From: Zoogloea sp. | Lineage (GTDB): Bacteria; Pseudomonadota; Gammaproteobacteria; Burkholderiales; Rhodocyclaceae | NCBI RefSeq assembly: GCF_028693495.1 | Contig: NZ_JAQUVG010000002.1 | Span: 1-64,000 of the forward strand | DNA: 64,000 nt | Direction of reading: 5' to 3' | Shown: piece by piece, positions 30,501-39,443 of the stretch | How positions within the stretch are numbered: the stretch's first letter is position 1 | Layout of the letters: each line of letters starts with the position of its first letter | The notes under the pieces: model-generated | Told to the model about the DNA's origin: nothing | Databases searched by the model: none | Seen by the model: the letters and a program-made list of their open reading frames with translations, nothing else | Position numbers and translations under genes: made by a program

Positions 30501-33470
30501 GAGCCCCCGGTGGAGGAAATCAGCCTGCCCGGGCTCCCTGCCGGAGCACCCGACCTCCCTGTGGATCTGGACACCGAGGTTATCGAGGTCACCGACCTGG
30601 GGGACGAGATGCTGGACCGGGAGCTGGCCGACGAGGCGGATCTCGACGAGCTGATCGAGATCGAGGAAATCGAAGCGCTGACCGGGGAAGCCCCTTTCCC
30701 GGACAGCGGGGAGACACGGATCGCCACCCCGGTACCGGACCTCCGTCTCGACGAGGTGCGCCTGGGCGACGTCACCCTGTCCCGCCCACTTTTCGACCTT
30801 TACCTGGCGGAAGCGCGGCAGCATGTCGCCACCCTGCGCCGCGAGCTGGCCCGCCTGTCGGTCAACCCGAGCCTGATCCCGCCCACCAATGCAATCCGTG
30901 CCGCTCACACCCTGGCCGGCATCTCCGGCACGGCCCACTTCCCGGCCCCGCAACAGCTGGCCAAGGGCCTTGAGCTGGCCCAGCAACGCCTGGCCGACCA
31001 TGGGCAGCCCCCCGACAGCACCCAGAGCGACACCCTCAATGAGGCCGCCAGTGTTCTCGAGGCGATGCTGGCCCAGCTCTCCAGCCTGCATCTGCCGGAG
31101 CCTGATGCGCCGCTGGTCGAGCGTCTGGACGCGATTCATTCCCTTCACCTGGCCGAAGTCATCCGCCTGCGCCCGCGGCTGGTGCTGGAACGTCCTTCCG
31201 TACTCGGGGAGGCCACACCAACGGGCACGGACACCCCCGGCAGCACACCGCTGCTGCGGGATGAGCTTGATCCGGACCTGCTGCCGATCTTCCTCGACGA
31301 AGGTAACGAGCTGCTCGACAGCCTGAATGCCGCCCTGCGCCGCTGGCGGGAAACCCCGGACGATCCGGCCCATGCCAGCAGCGTGGCACGGCTGGTCCAC
31401 ACCCTGAAGGGCAGCGCCCGGATGGTCGGGGCAATGAACCTGGGGCAGGGCCTGCACGAGCTCGAGACCCGCCTCGAGCGGGCCCGCAAGCTCGACCCGG
31501 CCGGCACCGCCATTACCGACGAACTCGAAGCGGCCCTGGATCAGATCCGCCAGACCCTCGAGAACCTCCAGGGCTCCGGCCCCCCAGCCCAGCCCGCGGC
31601 AGGAGCGTCCACGCCGGAAGCCGGAGCCGCTGCGGCACCGACAGCCGAAACCCAGGCCCAGACCGCCCGCACCCAGCTCCGGGTAGATGCCACACGCATC
31701 GACCAGTTCGTCAACGAGGCGGGCGAGATCAGCATCGCCCGGACCCGGATCGAGGGTGAGCTGCGCACCCTGCGCCGCTCCCTGCTGGACCTGACCGAGA
31801 ACGTGATCCGCCTGCGCAATCAGCTGCGCGAGGTGGAGATCCAGGCGGACAGCCAGATGCAGTCGCGCCTGTCCCAGGTGGAAACCCAGCACACCGAGTT
31901 CGACCCCCTGGAAATGGACCGTTACACGCGCCTCCAGGAGCTGACCCGGATGATGGCCGAGAGTGTCGGCGACGTGACCACCGTCCAGCAGAACCTGCTG
32001 AAAAACCTGGACGGGGCCGAGTCGGCCCTCCACGCCCAGTCCCGGATGGCCAGGGAACTCCAGCAGTCCCTGATGCACGTGCGGATGGTGCCCTTCGACA
32101 GCCTCGCCGAACGTCTGTACCGGCTGGTCCGCCAGACCGCCAAGGAGCTCGGCCGGCGCGCCAACCTGGACATCATCGGTGGCCAGATCGAAATCGACCG
32201 CAGCGTGCTGGACGCCATGACCGGCCCCCTCGGCCACCTGGTCCGCAACGCCGTCGCCCACGGCATCGAGCCGCCCGAAGAGCGCCGTGCCGCCGGCAAG
32301 CCCGAAATCGGCCAGATCACCCTGCAGGTCTCCCATGAGGGGAACGAGGTCGTCATCCAGTTCCGGGACGACGGCTCCGGCCTCGACTTCGAGCGCATCC
32401 GGGCACGGGCCATCGCCAACGGGCTGATCAACGCTGGCGAGGACGTGGATGACAAACGCCTCACCAACCTGATCTTCGTACCCGGCTTCACCACTGCCAA
32501 CCTCTCCAGCCTGGCTGGGCGGGGTGTGGGCATGGACGTGGTGAAGAGCGAAACCGCCGCCGTCGGCGGCCGCATCAGCGTGGACACCGAGGCCGGCCGC
32601 GGCACCTGCTTCCGCATCCACCTCCCCCTCACGCTGGCCGTGACCCAGGCCCTGCTGGTCCGCTCCGGTGGCCGGACCTGGGCCATCCCCTCCTCGATGG
32701 TCGCCCAGGTTCAGGAGCTCAAGGCCCCGGCACTGGAGAAACTCCGCGAGGAACGGGGTACCGAATGGCTCGGGGACCACTACGCCTACCGCTACCTGCC
32801 GCGCCTGCTCGGCGACCACGACTCCCAGCCCCAGATCGAACGCTTCAACTGGGTCCTGCTGCTGCGGGCTGGCAGCGAGACCCTGGCCCTCCATGTGGAC
32901 AGCCTGCGGGGCAACCAGGAAGTGGTGGTCAAGAACGCCGGCCCCCAGTACGCCCGGATGGTCGGTTTTTCCGGCGCCACGGTACTGGGTGACGGCGAGA
33001 TCGTGCTGATCCTCAACCCGGTAGCCCTGGCGGGACGCACTCCGGCCGACAGCGACGACGTTCCCGCCGCGCGCACCGACAGCCCGGTCATCAGCCAGCC
33101 CACGATCATGGTGGTGGACGACTCCCTGACCGTCCGCAAGATCACTGGCCGCCTCCTCGAGCGGGAAGGCTACCGGGTACTCACCGCCAAGGATGGGGTC
33201 GACGCTCTGGAACAACTCCTGAGCGTCACCCCGGATGTGGTCATCGCCGATATCGAGATGCCGCGGATGGACGGTTTCGACCTGACGCGCAACATCCGCG
33301 CCGACCAGCGCCTGCGGGACGTGCCGATCATCATGATCACCTCCCGCACCGCCGAAAAGCACAAGCGCTACGCGGAAGAGATCGGTGTCAATCACTACCT
33401 GGGCAAACCCTATGACGAGGATGTGCTGCTGCGCCTGATCCACACCTTCGTGGCCATCCGGGGGCTCTGA
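27504..33470 (+). CDS. chpA: Hybrid CheA-type histidine kinase ChpA (PilL)
   Basis: 1988 residues. N-terminal degenerate Hpt-like region (HLHQAHGALSIVGL, ~residue 50); Hpt with His700 (HTLKGSSRMVGL); a Pro/Glu/Asp-rich linker (~780-1060) with four short acidic-aromatic motifs; a degenerate Hpt at His1135 (HTLAGISG, Lys replaced by Ala); Hpt with His1299 (HTLKGSARMVGA); P3 dimerisation helices, ATPase domain (N-box Asn1582 in NAVAHGIEPPEER), CheW domain, and a C-terminal receiver with Asp1916 (VIADIEMP). P. aeruginosa ChpA has more phosphotransfer domains, so this is a shorter version. Phosphorylates PilG and PilH in response to PilJ to control type IV pilus dynamics. Last gene of the cluster. 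Confidence 0.93.
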   Translation: MSPAHELDLGPLTWVKSEIDLALERATAALAEAGTTPDRLGKVKFAQTHLHQAHGALSIVGLDGLTQFSEQLDRFLGEMASGQIACTPDALRLAGRCIAAIGNYLNELTRGQPDQALRLFRLYGELAGARGQEAPTPGELFFPDLSLRPEFDSPADTQDDPKRLRSLRGRFERGLLKWFRNSQDPSGPFEMRDAAAGIEALQGVPASRAFWLAVTAFFDALGQLSIPVDAGTKRLCGRIDAQMRRVMEGSGMVTERLMRDVLYQVATATAHSPLITRLRQTYQLDRLLPTDRPEIADQPLAPLTRQLREGLVTAREAWSQFASGSAIGLPRFQDALASLPALARSIGQPELGLLLDTVADTGSWLRQDPLQLNDTLSMDVATAMLLVDGRLDAEAPPSTQEAAQQALLVERLKAHQRGEQLPPLPVAEPGSESLHLSRQLAHEILANLSEVEQTLDSYFRAPSQSNILDTVRSPLKQIEGALAVMNEDAAVRLLQDAAGRIAGLPGMAPETASSAFEAIAHRLSALGMYIEALQHGPADLEKILNPAQARAAAATTLEAELAQQKREAAALAAALKDNPEDSGLRSELQLNLETLRQDASLAADNELEKQARQALTMLDAGDLFDAADAPLVPAGTDTPSISPEASRLMDASAEELDAELLGIFIEEAIEVRASVAENLQQLHQAPDDVDLLTTIRRSFHTLKGSSRMVGLKDFGDAAWGVEQTLNHWLRLERPVTPALLALIDRAHQHFSAWVEQLQEGGSTTMDVSALMAEATRLRQEEASPAPLPLEEAAPQPAAAPLPLATELGLEPEEVDLEATVSLAEYDLTATSLNIEPVEPPAQDGALEIDLDFPELSFEAPPPLPAPVDFELDIPSPSEPVPPPEPDSLLVDFELGTPTSPPEPPAGPPPPTADSIEFEFDLGLASPTLAELAEMEVEDIEFIGLPDQAPLDGAAVSTAGLPTTASPEEEDTPASPAGSGQADEDPVASDDEFFLLEALPEPPVEEISLPGLPAGAPDLPVDLDTEVIEVTDLGDEMLDRELADEADLDELIEIEEIEALTGEAPFPDSGETRIATPVPDLRLDEVRLGDVTLSRPLFDLYLAEARQHVATLRRELARLSVNPSLIPPTNAIRAAHTLAGISGTAHFPAPQQLAKGLELAQQRLADHGQPPDSTQSDTLNEAASVLEAMLAQLSSLHLPEPDAPLVERLDAIHSLHLAEVIRLRPRLVLERPSVLGEATPTGTDTPGSTPLLRDELDPDLLPIFLDEGNELLDSLNAALRRWRETPDDPAHASSVARLVHTLKGSARMVGAMNLGQGLHELETRLERARKLDPAGTAITDELEAALDQIRQTLENLQGSGPPAQPAAGASTPEAGAAAAPTAETQAQTARTQLRVDATRIDQFVNEAGEISIARTRIEGELRTLRRSLLDLTENVIRLRNQLREVEIQADSQMQSRLSQVETQHTEFDPLEMDRYTRLQELTRMMAESVGDVTTVQQNLLKNLDGAESALHAQSRMARELQQSLMHVRMVPFDSLAERLYRLVRQTAKELGRRANLDIIGGQIEIDRSVLDAMTGPLGHLVRNAVAHGIEPPEERRAAGKPEIGQITLQVSHEGNEVVIQFRDDGSGLDFERIRARAIANGLINAGEDVDDKRLTNLIFVPGFTTANLSSLAGRGVGMDVVKSETAAVGGRISVDTEAGRGTCFRIHLPLTLAVTQALLVRSGGRTWAIPSSMVAQVQELKAPALEKLREERGTEWLGDHYAYRYLPRLLGDHDSQPQIERFNWVLLLRAGSETLALHVDSLRGNQEVVVKNAGPQYARMVGFSGATVLGDGEIVLILNPVALAGRTPADSDDVPAARTDSPVISQPTIMVVDDSLTVRKITGRLLEREGYRVLTAKDGVDALEQLLSVTPDVVIADIEMPRMDGFDLTRNIRADQRLRDVPIIMITSRTAEKHKRYAEEIGVNHYLGKPYDEDVLLRLIHTFVAIRGL

Positions 33471-33516
33471 ACCGGGAGGTGCCACCGCTTTCATCCGGGC
33501 CAGGCCCGGGCTTGGC

Positions 33517-33522
33517 TATAAT
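33517..33522 (+). promoter_or_regulatory. Perfect -10 hexamer TATAAT upstream of the RNase II-like gene
   Basis: TATAAT lies 28 bp before the ATG at 33550, giving a predicted leader of about 20 nt. No strong -35 is present. A GC hairpin (CCGGG-CCAGG-CCCGG, about 33496-33510) just upstream may mark the end of the chpA transcript, and CGGTCG/CGACCG (33523-33528 and 33540-33545) forms a small inverted repeat across the expected start site. Confidence 0.5.
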
Positions 33523-33549
33523 CGGTCGTTTTTTTCCAGCGACCGCCTC

Positions 33550-35523
33550 ATGAACCTGCTCTTCGAAGAGGAGGGTGCCTTCAAGACCGGCACCATCCTG
33601 ACCGACAACGATGCCTCCCTGCAGGTGGAAACACCTCACGGCAAGCGCCTCAAACTGAAGAGCAAGGACGTGCTGATGCGCTTTGCCCAACCCTCGGCCG
33701 GCGAGTTGCTGGAACGGGCGGAGACCGAAGCGGAAGGGCTGGACACCGAGTTCCTGTGGGAAGTCTGTGGTGAGGAAGAGTTCAGCTTCGTCGACTTCGC
33801 CAGGGAATACTTCGGTCACACCCCGAGCCCGGTCGAGTCCACGGCGGTCCTCCTCCGGCTGCATGCGGCGCCGATCTATTTTCACCGGAAGGGGAAGGGA
33901 CGCTTCCGGAAGGCGCCGGCGGAGATTCTCCAGGCAGCCCTCATCGGGCTTGAGAAAAAACGCCAGCAGGCTGCCGCCATCGAGCGGATGCGCGACGAAC
34001 TGCTGGCCGGCCGGTTGCCGGAGGAACTCAAGCCCCTGGTCCGTCAGCTCCTCTACAAGCCCGACCGCAACCGCCTGGAAACCAAGGCCCTTGAAGCGGC
34101 CTGTGCCGAGCAGGGCCGCTCCCCGGCGCGTCTGCTGCTGGAGTGCGGCGCCCTGGCGTCCTCCCACGAACTGCACTTCGACCGTTTCCTGTTCGAATAC
34201 TTCGCGGAGGGCACCGGCTTCCCGGAGGTGGCCGCCCCCCTCGCGCCCGACGACCTGCCGGTGGCCGCAGTGCGCGCCTTTTCCATCGACGACGCCGCCA
34301 CCACCGAGATCGACGACGCCTTCTCGATCACGCCGACGGCCAGCGGCTGGCGCATCGGCATCCATATCGCGGCTCCCGGGCTGGGCTTCGGCCGGAATTC
34401 GGAGCTGGATGCCATCGCGCGCCAGCGCCTGTCCACCGTCTACATGCCGGGCAACAAGATCACCATGCTGCCGGATGACATCGTTGGCCAATTCACCCTT
34501 GGGGAGGGCCAGGACCGTCCAGCCTTGTCCCTCTACCTGGAGGTGAGCCGCGACCTGATGGTCACCGGCCATGAGTCGCGCATCGAGCGGGTGCCTGTGG
34601 CAGCCAACCTGCGTCATCACGACATCGAGCCGGTTTTCAACGAAACCACGCTGACCGAAGGCGGTCCCGACTTTCCCTGGAAGTCCGAACTGACCCTGCT
34701 ATGGGAGCTGGCCACCGTGCTCGAGGCGGGCCGGGGCAAACCCTCCGCCAATCAGGGCATGGTCGATTACAACTTCACCATCGACTGGGACGCCACCACC
34801 CCCGATGGCCCGGGCCGGGTGGAGATCAGCCGCCGACCCCGGGGCTCCCCCCTCGACAAGCTGGTCGCCGAGCTGATGATCCTGGCCAACAGCACCTGGG
34901 GCAAGGCCCTGGCGGAGGCGGGCATCCCGGCCCTCTACCGGGCCCAGACCGGCGGCAAGGTCCGCATGACCACCGCAGCGGCCCCCCACGAGGGGCTGGG
35001 CGTGGACTGCTATGCCTGGTCCAGTTCGCCCCTGCGGCGTTATGTGGACCTGGTCAACCAGTGGCAGCTGATCAGCTGGATCGAGGGCTCCCCTCCGGCT
35101 TTCCCGCCCAAATCCGCCGACCTGATCGCCGCCATGCGGGATTTTGAACTCACCTATGCGGCCTACGCCGACTTCCAGCGGGGCATGGAGCGCTACTGGT
35201 GCCTGCGCTGGCTGCGTCAGGCGGGGCATCCTGCCATGAACGCCCGCATATTGCGGGAGAGCCTGGTCCGCTTGGAGGACATCCCACTGGTTTTAAAAGT
35301 CCCCTCCGTACCGGCCCTTCCCCCGGGCACCCGGGTGCGGCTGAACATCGACAGCACCGAGCTGATCGACATCGAGGTCCGCGCCACCTACCTGGAAACC
35401 CTGGCCGCCAGCAGTAGCGAAGCCATTGAGCTGGACGATGCCACCCTGGCCGAAGCCCTCGCAAGCGCGGCAACGCCGCCGGGCGCGGATGCCGGGTCCC
35501 CACCGGACAGCTCGACCGCCTGA
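33550..35523 (+). CDS. RNB-domain exoribonuclease (RNase II/R family)
   Basis: 657 residues. The N-terminal region starts MNLLFEEEGAFKTGTIL; the RNB catalytic domain begins near residue 240 (FSIDDAATTEIDDAFSI, with the conserved Asp cluster that binds Mg) and includes VYMPGNKITMLPDDI and a late VDCYAWSSSPLRRYVDLVNQWQ segment, the usual end of RNB. A short C-terminal S1-like remainder follows. Processively degrades single-stranded RNA 3' to 5'. It is shorter than RNase R and diverges from E. coli RNase II, so I leave the symbol blank. tonB-like and aroE genes follow closely. Confidence 0.88.
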   Translation: MNLLFEEEGAFKTGTILTDNDASLQVETPHGKRLKLKSKDVLMRFAQPSAGELLERAETEAEGLDTEFLWEVCGEEEFSFVDFAREYFGHTPSPVESTAVLLRLHAAPIYFHRKGKGRFRKAPAEILQAALIGLEKKRQQAAAIERMRDELLAGRLPEELKPLVRQLLYKPDRNRLETKALEAACAEQGRSPARLLLECGALASSHELHFDRFLFEYFAEGTGFPEVAAPLAPDDLPVAAVRAFSIDDAATTEIDDAFSITPTASGWRIGIHIAAPGLGFGRNSELDAIARQRLSTVYMPGNKITMLPDDIVGQFTLGEGQDRPALSLYLEVSRDLMVTGHESRIERVPVAANLRHHDIEPVFNETTLTEGGPDFPWKSELTLLWELATVLEAGRGKPSANQGMVDYNFTIDWDATTPDGPGRVEISRRPRGSPLDKLVAELMILANSTWGKALAEAGIPALYRAQTGGKVRMTTAAAPHEGLGVDCYAWSSSPLRRYVDLVNQWQLISWIEGSPPAFPPKSADLIAAMRDFELTYAAYADFQRGMERYWCLRWLRQAGHPAMNARILRESLVRLEDIPLVLKVPSVPALPPGTRVRLNIDSTELIDIEVRATYLETLAASSSEAIELDDATLAEALASAATPPGADAGSPPDSSTA

Positions 35524-35532
35524 CCTCAGCCC

Positions 35533-36459
35533 ATGCCCTTCGGACGTCCCCAAGCGGTTGCATCTGTGCCTGCCGGCCAGGACTGGCCTGTCTTCGCCGG
35601 TCCGACGGCCCGGTATGCGCTGGAATGGGGCGTCGGACTATCGCTGGCCTTCCACGCCCTGGTGCTCTCCATCCATTTCACGCTGCCGGATGGCAGCCTG
35701 CACCAGGCCCGGGACCGGGGGCTCGAAGTGGTACTGGTGAACTCCCGCCACAGCCAGGCGCCGGACAAGGCTGACGTGCTGGCCCAGGCACCCCTGGACG
35801 GTGGCGGCACGGACGCCAGGACGGGGCAGCTGGCCACGCCTCTGCCCGCCCAGGAGCAGACCCGGGCCGGCGATGGCCTGGTGGAGCTGCAGCGTCAGGC
35901 CGAAGTGCCTGCCCCCCCCCAGCTGCAGGCCATGACGGCCCAGCAGGGCAAGGCGCCCCTGCCCGTGGACGCCCGCCAGATCAGCCCTACCGAAACACCC
36001 CGCCAGCCCTCCGGTTACGACCTGCTGGACAGCTCCGCTGCGGTTGCCCGGATCGAAGCCCAGATCGACAAGGATCTGCTCGACTACGCGGCACTGCCGC
36101 GCAGGAAATTCATCGGCGCCCGTGCGGAGGAATACCGTTTTGCCCAGTACGTGGAGGACTGGCGCCAGAAGATCGAACGGGTCGGCAACCTCAACTACCC
36201 TCCCGCGGCCCGGGGCAAGCTGTACGGCAGCCTGCTGCTCTCCATCACCGTCAAGGCCGACGGCAGCGTGAAGCATGTGGACGTCCAGCGCTCCTCCGGC
36301 AACCGGGTGCTGGACCAAGCCGCCCTGCGCATCGTCCAGCTATCCTCACCCTTCCCGGCCTTTCCCGCCAACATCCGCAAGGATACGGACGAGATCGTCA
36401 TCACCCGCACCTGGCGCTTCACCAATGCGGACCAGATGAAAACCGACATCACCGACTGA
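35533..36459 (+). CDS. TonB-family energy transducer
   Basis: 308 residues. One N-terminal transmembrane helix (~35-55, ALEWGVGLSLAFHALVLSI), a Pro/Gln/Ala-rich periplasmic spacer, and a C-terminal TonB domain (~215-300; YPPAARGKLYGSLLLSITV, then GSVKHVDVQRSSGNRVLDQAALRIV). TonB links the inner-membrane proton motive force to outer-membrane receptors, but no exbB/exbD genes adjoin, so this may be an orphan or structural TonB-like protein. It starts 9 bp after the RNase gene and contains a C9 run at 35912-35920. Confidence 0.85.
   Translation: MPFGRPQAVASVPAGQDWPVFAGPTARYALEWGVGLSLAFHALVLSIHFTLPDGSLHQARDRGLEVVLVNSRHSQAPDKADVLAQAPLDGGGTDARTGQLATPLPAQEQTRAGDGLVELQRQAEVPAPPQLQAMTAQQGKAPLPVDARQISPTETPRQPSGYDLLDSSAAVARIEAQIDKDLLDYAALPRRKFIGARAEEYRFAQYVEDWRQKIERVGNLNYPPAARGKLYGSLLLSITVKADGSVKHVDVQRSSGNRVLDQAALRIVQLSSPFPAFPANIRKDTDEIVITRTWRFTNADQMKTDITD
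35912..35920 (+). repeat. C9 homopolymer tract inside the TonB-family gene
   Basis: Nine consecutive C within codons for Ala-Pro-Pro (~residues 127-130). A one-base slip would frameshift the gene before its TonB domain. Confidence 0.95.
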
Positions 36460-36474
36460 CCCACGAGGCCCGCC

Positions 36475-37296
36475 ATGGACCGCTACGCCGTGATCGGCAA
36501 TCCAATCGCCCACAGCAAGTCACCCCGCATCCACACCCTGTTCGCCCGCCAGACCGGTCAGGCCCTCAGCTATGAGGCCCTGCTGGCTCCGCTGGACGGC
36601 TTCATTCAAACGGTCACGGCCTTCCAGGCTGCGGGCGGGTGCGGCCTCAACGTGACCGTCCCCTTCAAGCTGGAGGCCTTCGACTACGCAGACCACCACA
36701 CTGCCCGGGCCCGGGCAGCCGGCGCCGTGAACACCCTGGCCTTCCGGCCGGACGGCGTGCTCGGGGACAACACGGACGGCGCCGGCATCCTGCGGGACAT
36801 CACCGTCAACCTGGGCTGCCCGGTGGCCGGCCGGCGCGTGCTGCTGCTGGGTGCCGGCGGAGCGGCCCGGGGTAGCGTGCTGCCCCTGCTCGATGCCTCT
36901 CCAGCCACCCTGACCATTGCCAACCGGACCCCGGGCAAGGCCGCCGAGCTGGCCGATGAGTTCGCCCGAGGCGGGCAGCCAGGCCCGAACGGCTGCGGCT
37001 TTGCCGAGCTGGCCGGCCAGGAGTTCGACGTGGTCATCAACGCCACCAGCGCCAGCCTGTCCGATGCAGCGCCCGACCTGCCCCCCGGCCTCTACGCCCC
37101 GGGCAGCCTGGCCTACGACATGATGTACGGCAAGGGCGACACCCCTTTCCTGGCCGCCGCCCGGAGCCAGGGCGCGGCACACCTGTCCGACGGACTCGGC
37201 ATGCTGGTGGAGCAGGCCGCCGAGAGCTTCCTGCTGTGGCGGCACATCCGCCCGGATACGGCGTCGGTCCTGGCCGAGTTGCGCGCCGGCCTGTAA
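36475..37296 (+). CDS. aroE: Shikimate dehydrogenase (NADP+)
   Basis: 273 residues. AroE reduces 3-dehydroshikimate to shikimate. [17 protein letters not shown] and [11 protein letters not shown] (catalytic Lys) form the substrate site, [11 protein letters not shown] the hinge, and [16 protein letters not shown] plus [14 protein letters not shown] the NADP-binding loop. Family-typical length; 15 bp after the TonB-family gene and 6 bp before mtgA. Confidence 0.96.
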   Translation: MDRYAVIGNPIAHSKSPRIHTLFARQTGQALSYEALLAPLDGFIQTVTAFQAAGGCGLNVTVPFKLEAFDYADHHTARARAAGAVNTLAFRPDGVLGDNTDGAGILRDITVNLGCPVAGRRVLLLGAGGAARGSVLPLLDASPATLTIANRTPGKAAELADEFARGGQPGPNGCGFAELAGQEFDVVINATSASLSDAAPDLPPGLYAPGSLAYDMMYGKGDTPFLAAARSQGAAHLSDGLGMLVEQAAESFLLWRHIRPDTASVLAELRAGL

Positions 37297-37302
37297 GACT
37301 CG

Positions 37303-37995
37303 ATGAACGCCCTCTGGCAGTGGACGAAGCGGGGCCTGCTGGCCCTGGTCCTGCTGATCCTGGCCGCTCAGCTCTGGCTGCTGGGGCATGTCCTGTGGTG
37401 GAAATGGGTGCCCCCGGATCAGACCAGCTTCATGCGCCTGCGCCTGATTGAACTCCGGGAACAGGATCCCGGGGCCCGGCTCCGTTACCAGTGGGTGCCC
37501 TACGAGCAGATTTCGGTACATCTGAAGCGGGCGGTCGTCGCCGCCGAGGATGACCGCTTTGTGGACCACGAGGGCTTCGACTGGGAAGGCATCCAGAAAG
37601 CCATCGAGAAGAACCAGAAAAAGGGCCGCTCCGTGGCGGGCGGCTCCACCATCAGCCAGCAGCTGGCCAAGAACCTGTTCCTGTCGCCTTCGCGCAGCTA
37701 CCTGCGCAAGGGCCAGGAGGCCATCATCACCCTGATGATCGAGGCCCTGTGGGACAAGCGGCGCATCCTGGAGGTCTATCTCAACGTGGTCGAATGGGGC
37801 AACGGCCTGTTCGGCGCCGAAGCCGCGGCCCAGCGCTACTACCGGACCCCCGCAGCCCTGCTGGGACCTGCCCAGGCGGCCCGGCTGGCGGTGATGCTGC
37901 CCAATCCCCGCAAGTACGAGACCCGTTACGACGCCCGCCTGGCGGCCCACGCCAGCCGCATCCAGGGACGCATGCACACCTCGGTCGTGCCCTGA
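37303..37995 (+). CDS. mtgA: Monofunctional peptidoglycan glycosyltransferase
   Basis: 230 residues. N-terminal signal-anchor helix (~8-30, GLLALVLLILAAQLWLLGHV) and a GT51 domain with catalytic-Glu motif AAEDDRFVDHEGFDW, GGSTISQQLAKNLFL, and RRILEVYLNVVEWGNGLFGAEAAA. Polymerises lipid II into glycan strands, without a transpeptidase domain. The start lies 6 bp after the aroE stop. Confidence 0.95.
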   Translation: MNALWQWTKRGLLALVLLILAAQLWLLGHVLWWKWVPPDQTSFMRLRLIELREQDPGARLRYQWVPYEQISVHLKRAVVAAEDDRFVDHEGFDWEGIQKAIEKNQKKGRSVAGGSTISQQLAKNLFLSPSRSYLRKGQEAIITLMIEALWDKRRILEVYLNVVEWGNGLFGAEAAAQRYYRTPAALLGPAQAARLAVMLPNPRKYETRYDARLAAHASRIQGRMHTSVVP

Positions 37996-38067
37996 TTCAT
38001 GGGCACAGCGGTCACCCGTCACGGCCTTGGGGGACTTCAGCCCCTGCCGTCCACGCCCCCCTTGGGG

Positions 38068-38073
38068 TAGAAT
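38068..38073 (+). promoter_or_regulatory. Possible -10 element (TAGAAT) for dusB-fis
   Basis: TAGAAT, 5 of 6 to consensus, 31 bp before the dusB ATG and followed by a GC-rich stretch. The -35 region is poor. dusB-fis operons in other proteobacteria are growth-rate controlled; only the hexamer and its position are seen here. Confidence 0.4.
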
Positions 38074-38104
38074 GGCCTGCTTTTCCCCCGTCGTTCCTCC
38101 CCCG

Positions 38105-39133
38105 ATGCAATTCGCCGGATTTACCTTGCGAAACAATCTGTTCGTCGCGCCCATGGCCGGCGTGACCGATCGCCCCTTCCGCCAGCTATGCAAGAAGATG
38201 GGGGCGGGTGTGGCCGTCTCCGAGATGGTCACCTCCAACTCCCTGCTCTATGGCAGCGCCAAGACCCAGCGACGCGCCAACCACGATGGCGAGGTGGACC
38301 CGATCTCCGTGCAGATCGCTGGCGCCGACCCAGCCATGATGGCCGAGGCGGCCCGGCACAACATCGACCGGGGCGCCCAGATCATCGACATCAACATGGG
38401 CTGCCCGGCCAAGAAGGTCTGCAACGTGATGGCCGGCTCGGCCCTGATGCAGGATGAACCGCTGGTCGCCCGCATCCTCGAGGCCGTCGTTGGTGCCGCC
38501 GGAGGCATCCCGGTCACCCTCAAGTTCCGTACCGGCTGGAACAAGGCGAACAGGAATGCCCCGATGATCGCCCGGATCGCCGAAGAATCCGGCATCCAGC
38601 TGATCGCCATCCATGGCCGGACCCGTGCCTGCATGTACACCGGTGACGCCGAATACGACACCATCGCCGACGTGAAGACCCGGGTGCGCATCCCGGTCAT
38701 TGCCAACGGCGACATCACCACCCCCCAGAAGGCCAGGTTCGTCCTCGACTACACCCGGGCCGACGGGGTGATGATCGGTCGTGCCGCCCAGGGGCGCCCG
38801 TGGATCTTCCGGGAGATCGAGCATTTCCTGAAGACCGGCGAAGAGCTCCCGCCCCCCCTGGTCTCCGAGATCGTGCAGGTGTGCCGGGAACATCTGGCCG
38901 ACCTGTATGCCTTCTACGGCGAGGACACCGGGGTCAAGGTCGCGCGCAAGCACATCAGCTGGTACACCAAGGGTCTGGTGGGCTCCGCCCAGTTCCGCAA
39001 ACGCATGAACACCCTGCCGACCGTTCAGGAGCAACTCACCGCCGTGGAAGAGTTCTTCGGCAGCCTGGCCGACCAGGGAAACCGCCTGGTCTATGCCGAC
39101 AACGATGATCTGTCCCAGGAGCTTGCAGCATGA
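38105..39133 (+). CDS. dusB: tRNA-dihydrouridine synthase B
   Basis: 342 residues, FMN-dependent TIM barrel reducing uridines in tRNA. APMAGVTDRPFRQLCKKMGA near the start, NMGCPAKKVCNVMAGSALM with the catalytic Cys, IAIHGRTRACMYTG, and IANGDITTPQKA with GVMIGRAAQGRPWIF for FMN binding. The ATG at 38105 is preferred over upstream in-frame starts, which fall in the promoter region. Overlaps fis by 4 bp, the classical dusB-fis pairing. Confidence 0.95.
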   Translation: MQFAGFTLRNNLFVAPMAGVTDRPFRQLCKKMGAGVAVSEMVTSNSLLYGSAKTQRRANHDGEVDPISVQIAGADPAMMAEAARHNIDRGAQIIDINMGCPAKKVCNVMAGSALMQDEPLVARILEAVVGAAGGIPVTLKFRTGWNKANRNAPMIARIAEESGIQLIAIHGRTRACMYTGDAEYDTIADVKTRVRIPVIANGDITTPQKARFVLDYTRADGVMIGRAAQGRPWIFREIEHFLKTGEELPPPLVSEIVQVCREHLADLYAFYGEDTGVKVARKHISWYTKGLVGSAQFRKRMNTLPTVQEQLTAVEEFFGSLADQGNRLVYADNDDLSQELAA

Positions 39134-39369
39134 GCAGTACCAGCAACGAGATCGCCGAATCCGTCTGCCGCGCGCTGGACACCTATTTCCGTGACCTGGA
39201 CGGCGAGAAGCCGAACGCGCTCTACGACATGGTGATCAAGAACGTCGAGAAACCCATGCTGGAGTTCGTGCTCAAGCAGGCCGGCGGCAATCAGACCCTG
39301 TGTGCCGAGATGCTCGGCATCAACCGCAACACCCTGCGCCGCAAGCTCACCGAGCACGAACTGCTCTGA
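39130..39369 (+). CDS. fis: Nucleoid protein / DNA-binding regulator Fis
   Basis: 79 residues, shorter at the N-terminus than E. coli Fis (98) as is common in betaproteobacteria. The C-terminal helix-turn-helix is clear: [21 protein letters not shown] followed by TLRRKL. Fis bends DNA and controls rRNA and growth-phase genes. ATGA overlap with dusB shows translational coupling. Confidence 0.93.
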   Translation: MSSTSNEIAESVCRALDTYFRDLDGEKPNALYDMVIKNVEKPMLEFVLKQAGGNQTLCAEMLGINRNTLRRKLTEHELL

Positions 39370-39443
39370 ACCTGCCCCGCCAGCGATCTTCAGCCATTTT
39401 CCCTTTGTCCGCCGCGGTACTCCGCGACCTTCCAGAGAAGCCC

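Noticed and set aside
26607..33494. Two very long minus-strand open frames opposite pilJ/chpA (26607-30029 and 30162-33494)
   Set aside because: Antisense shadows of high-GC genes; composition is biased (Gly, Leu, Val, His) and no motif or ribosome binding site supports them.
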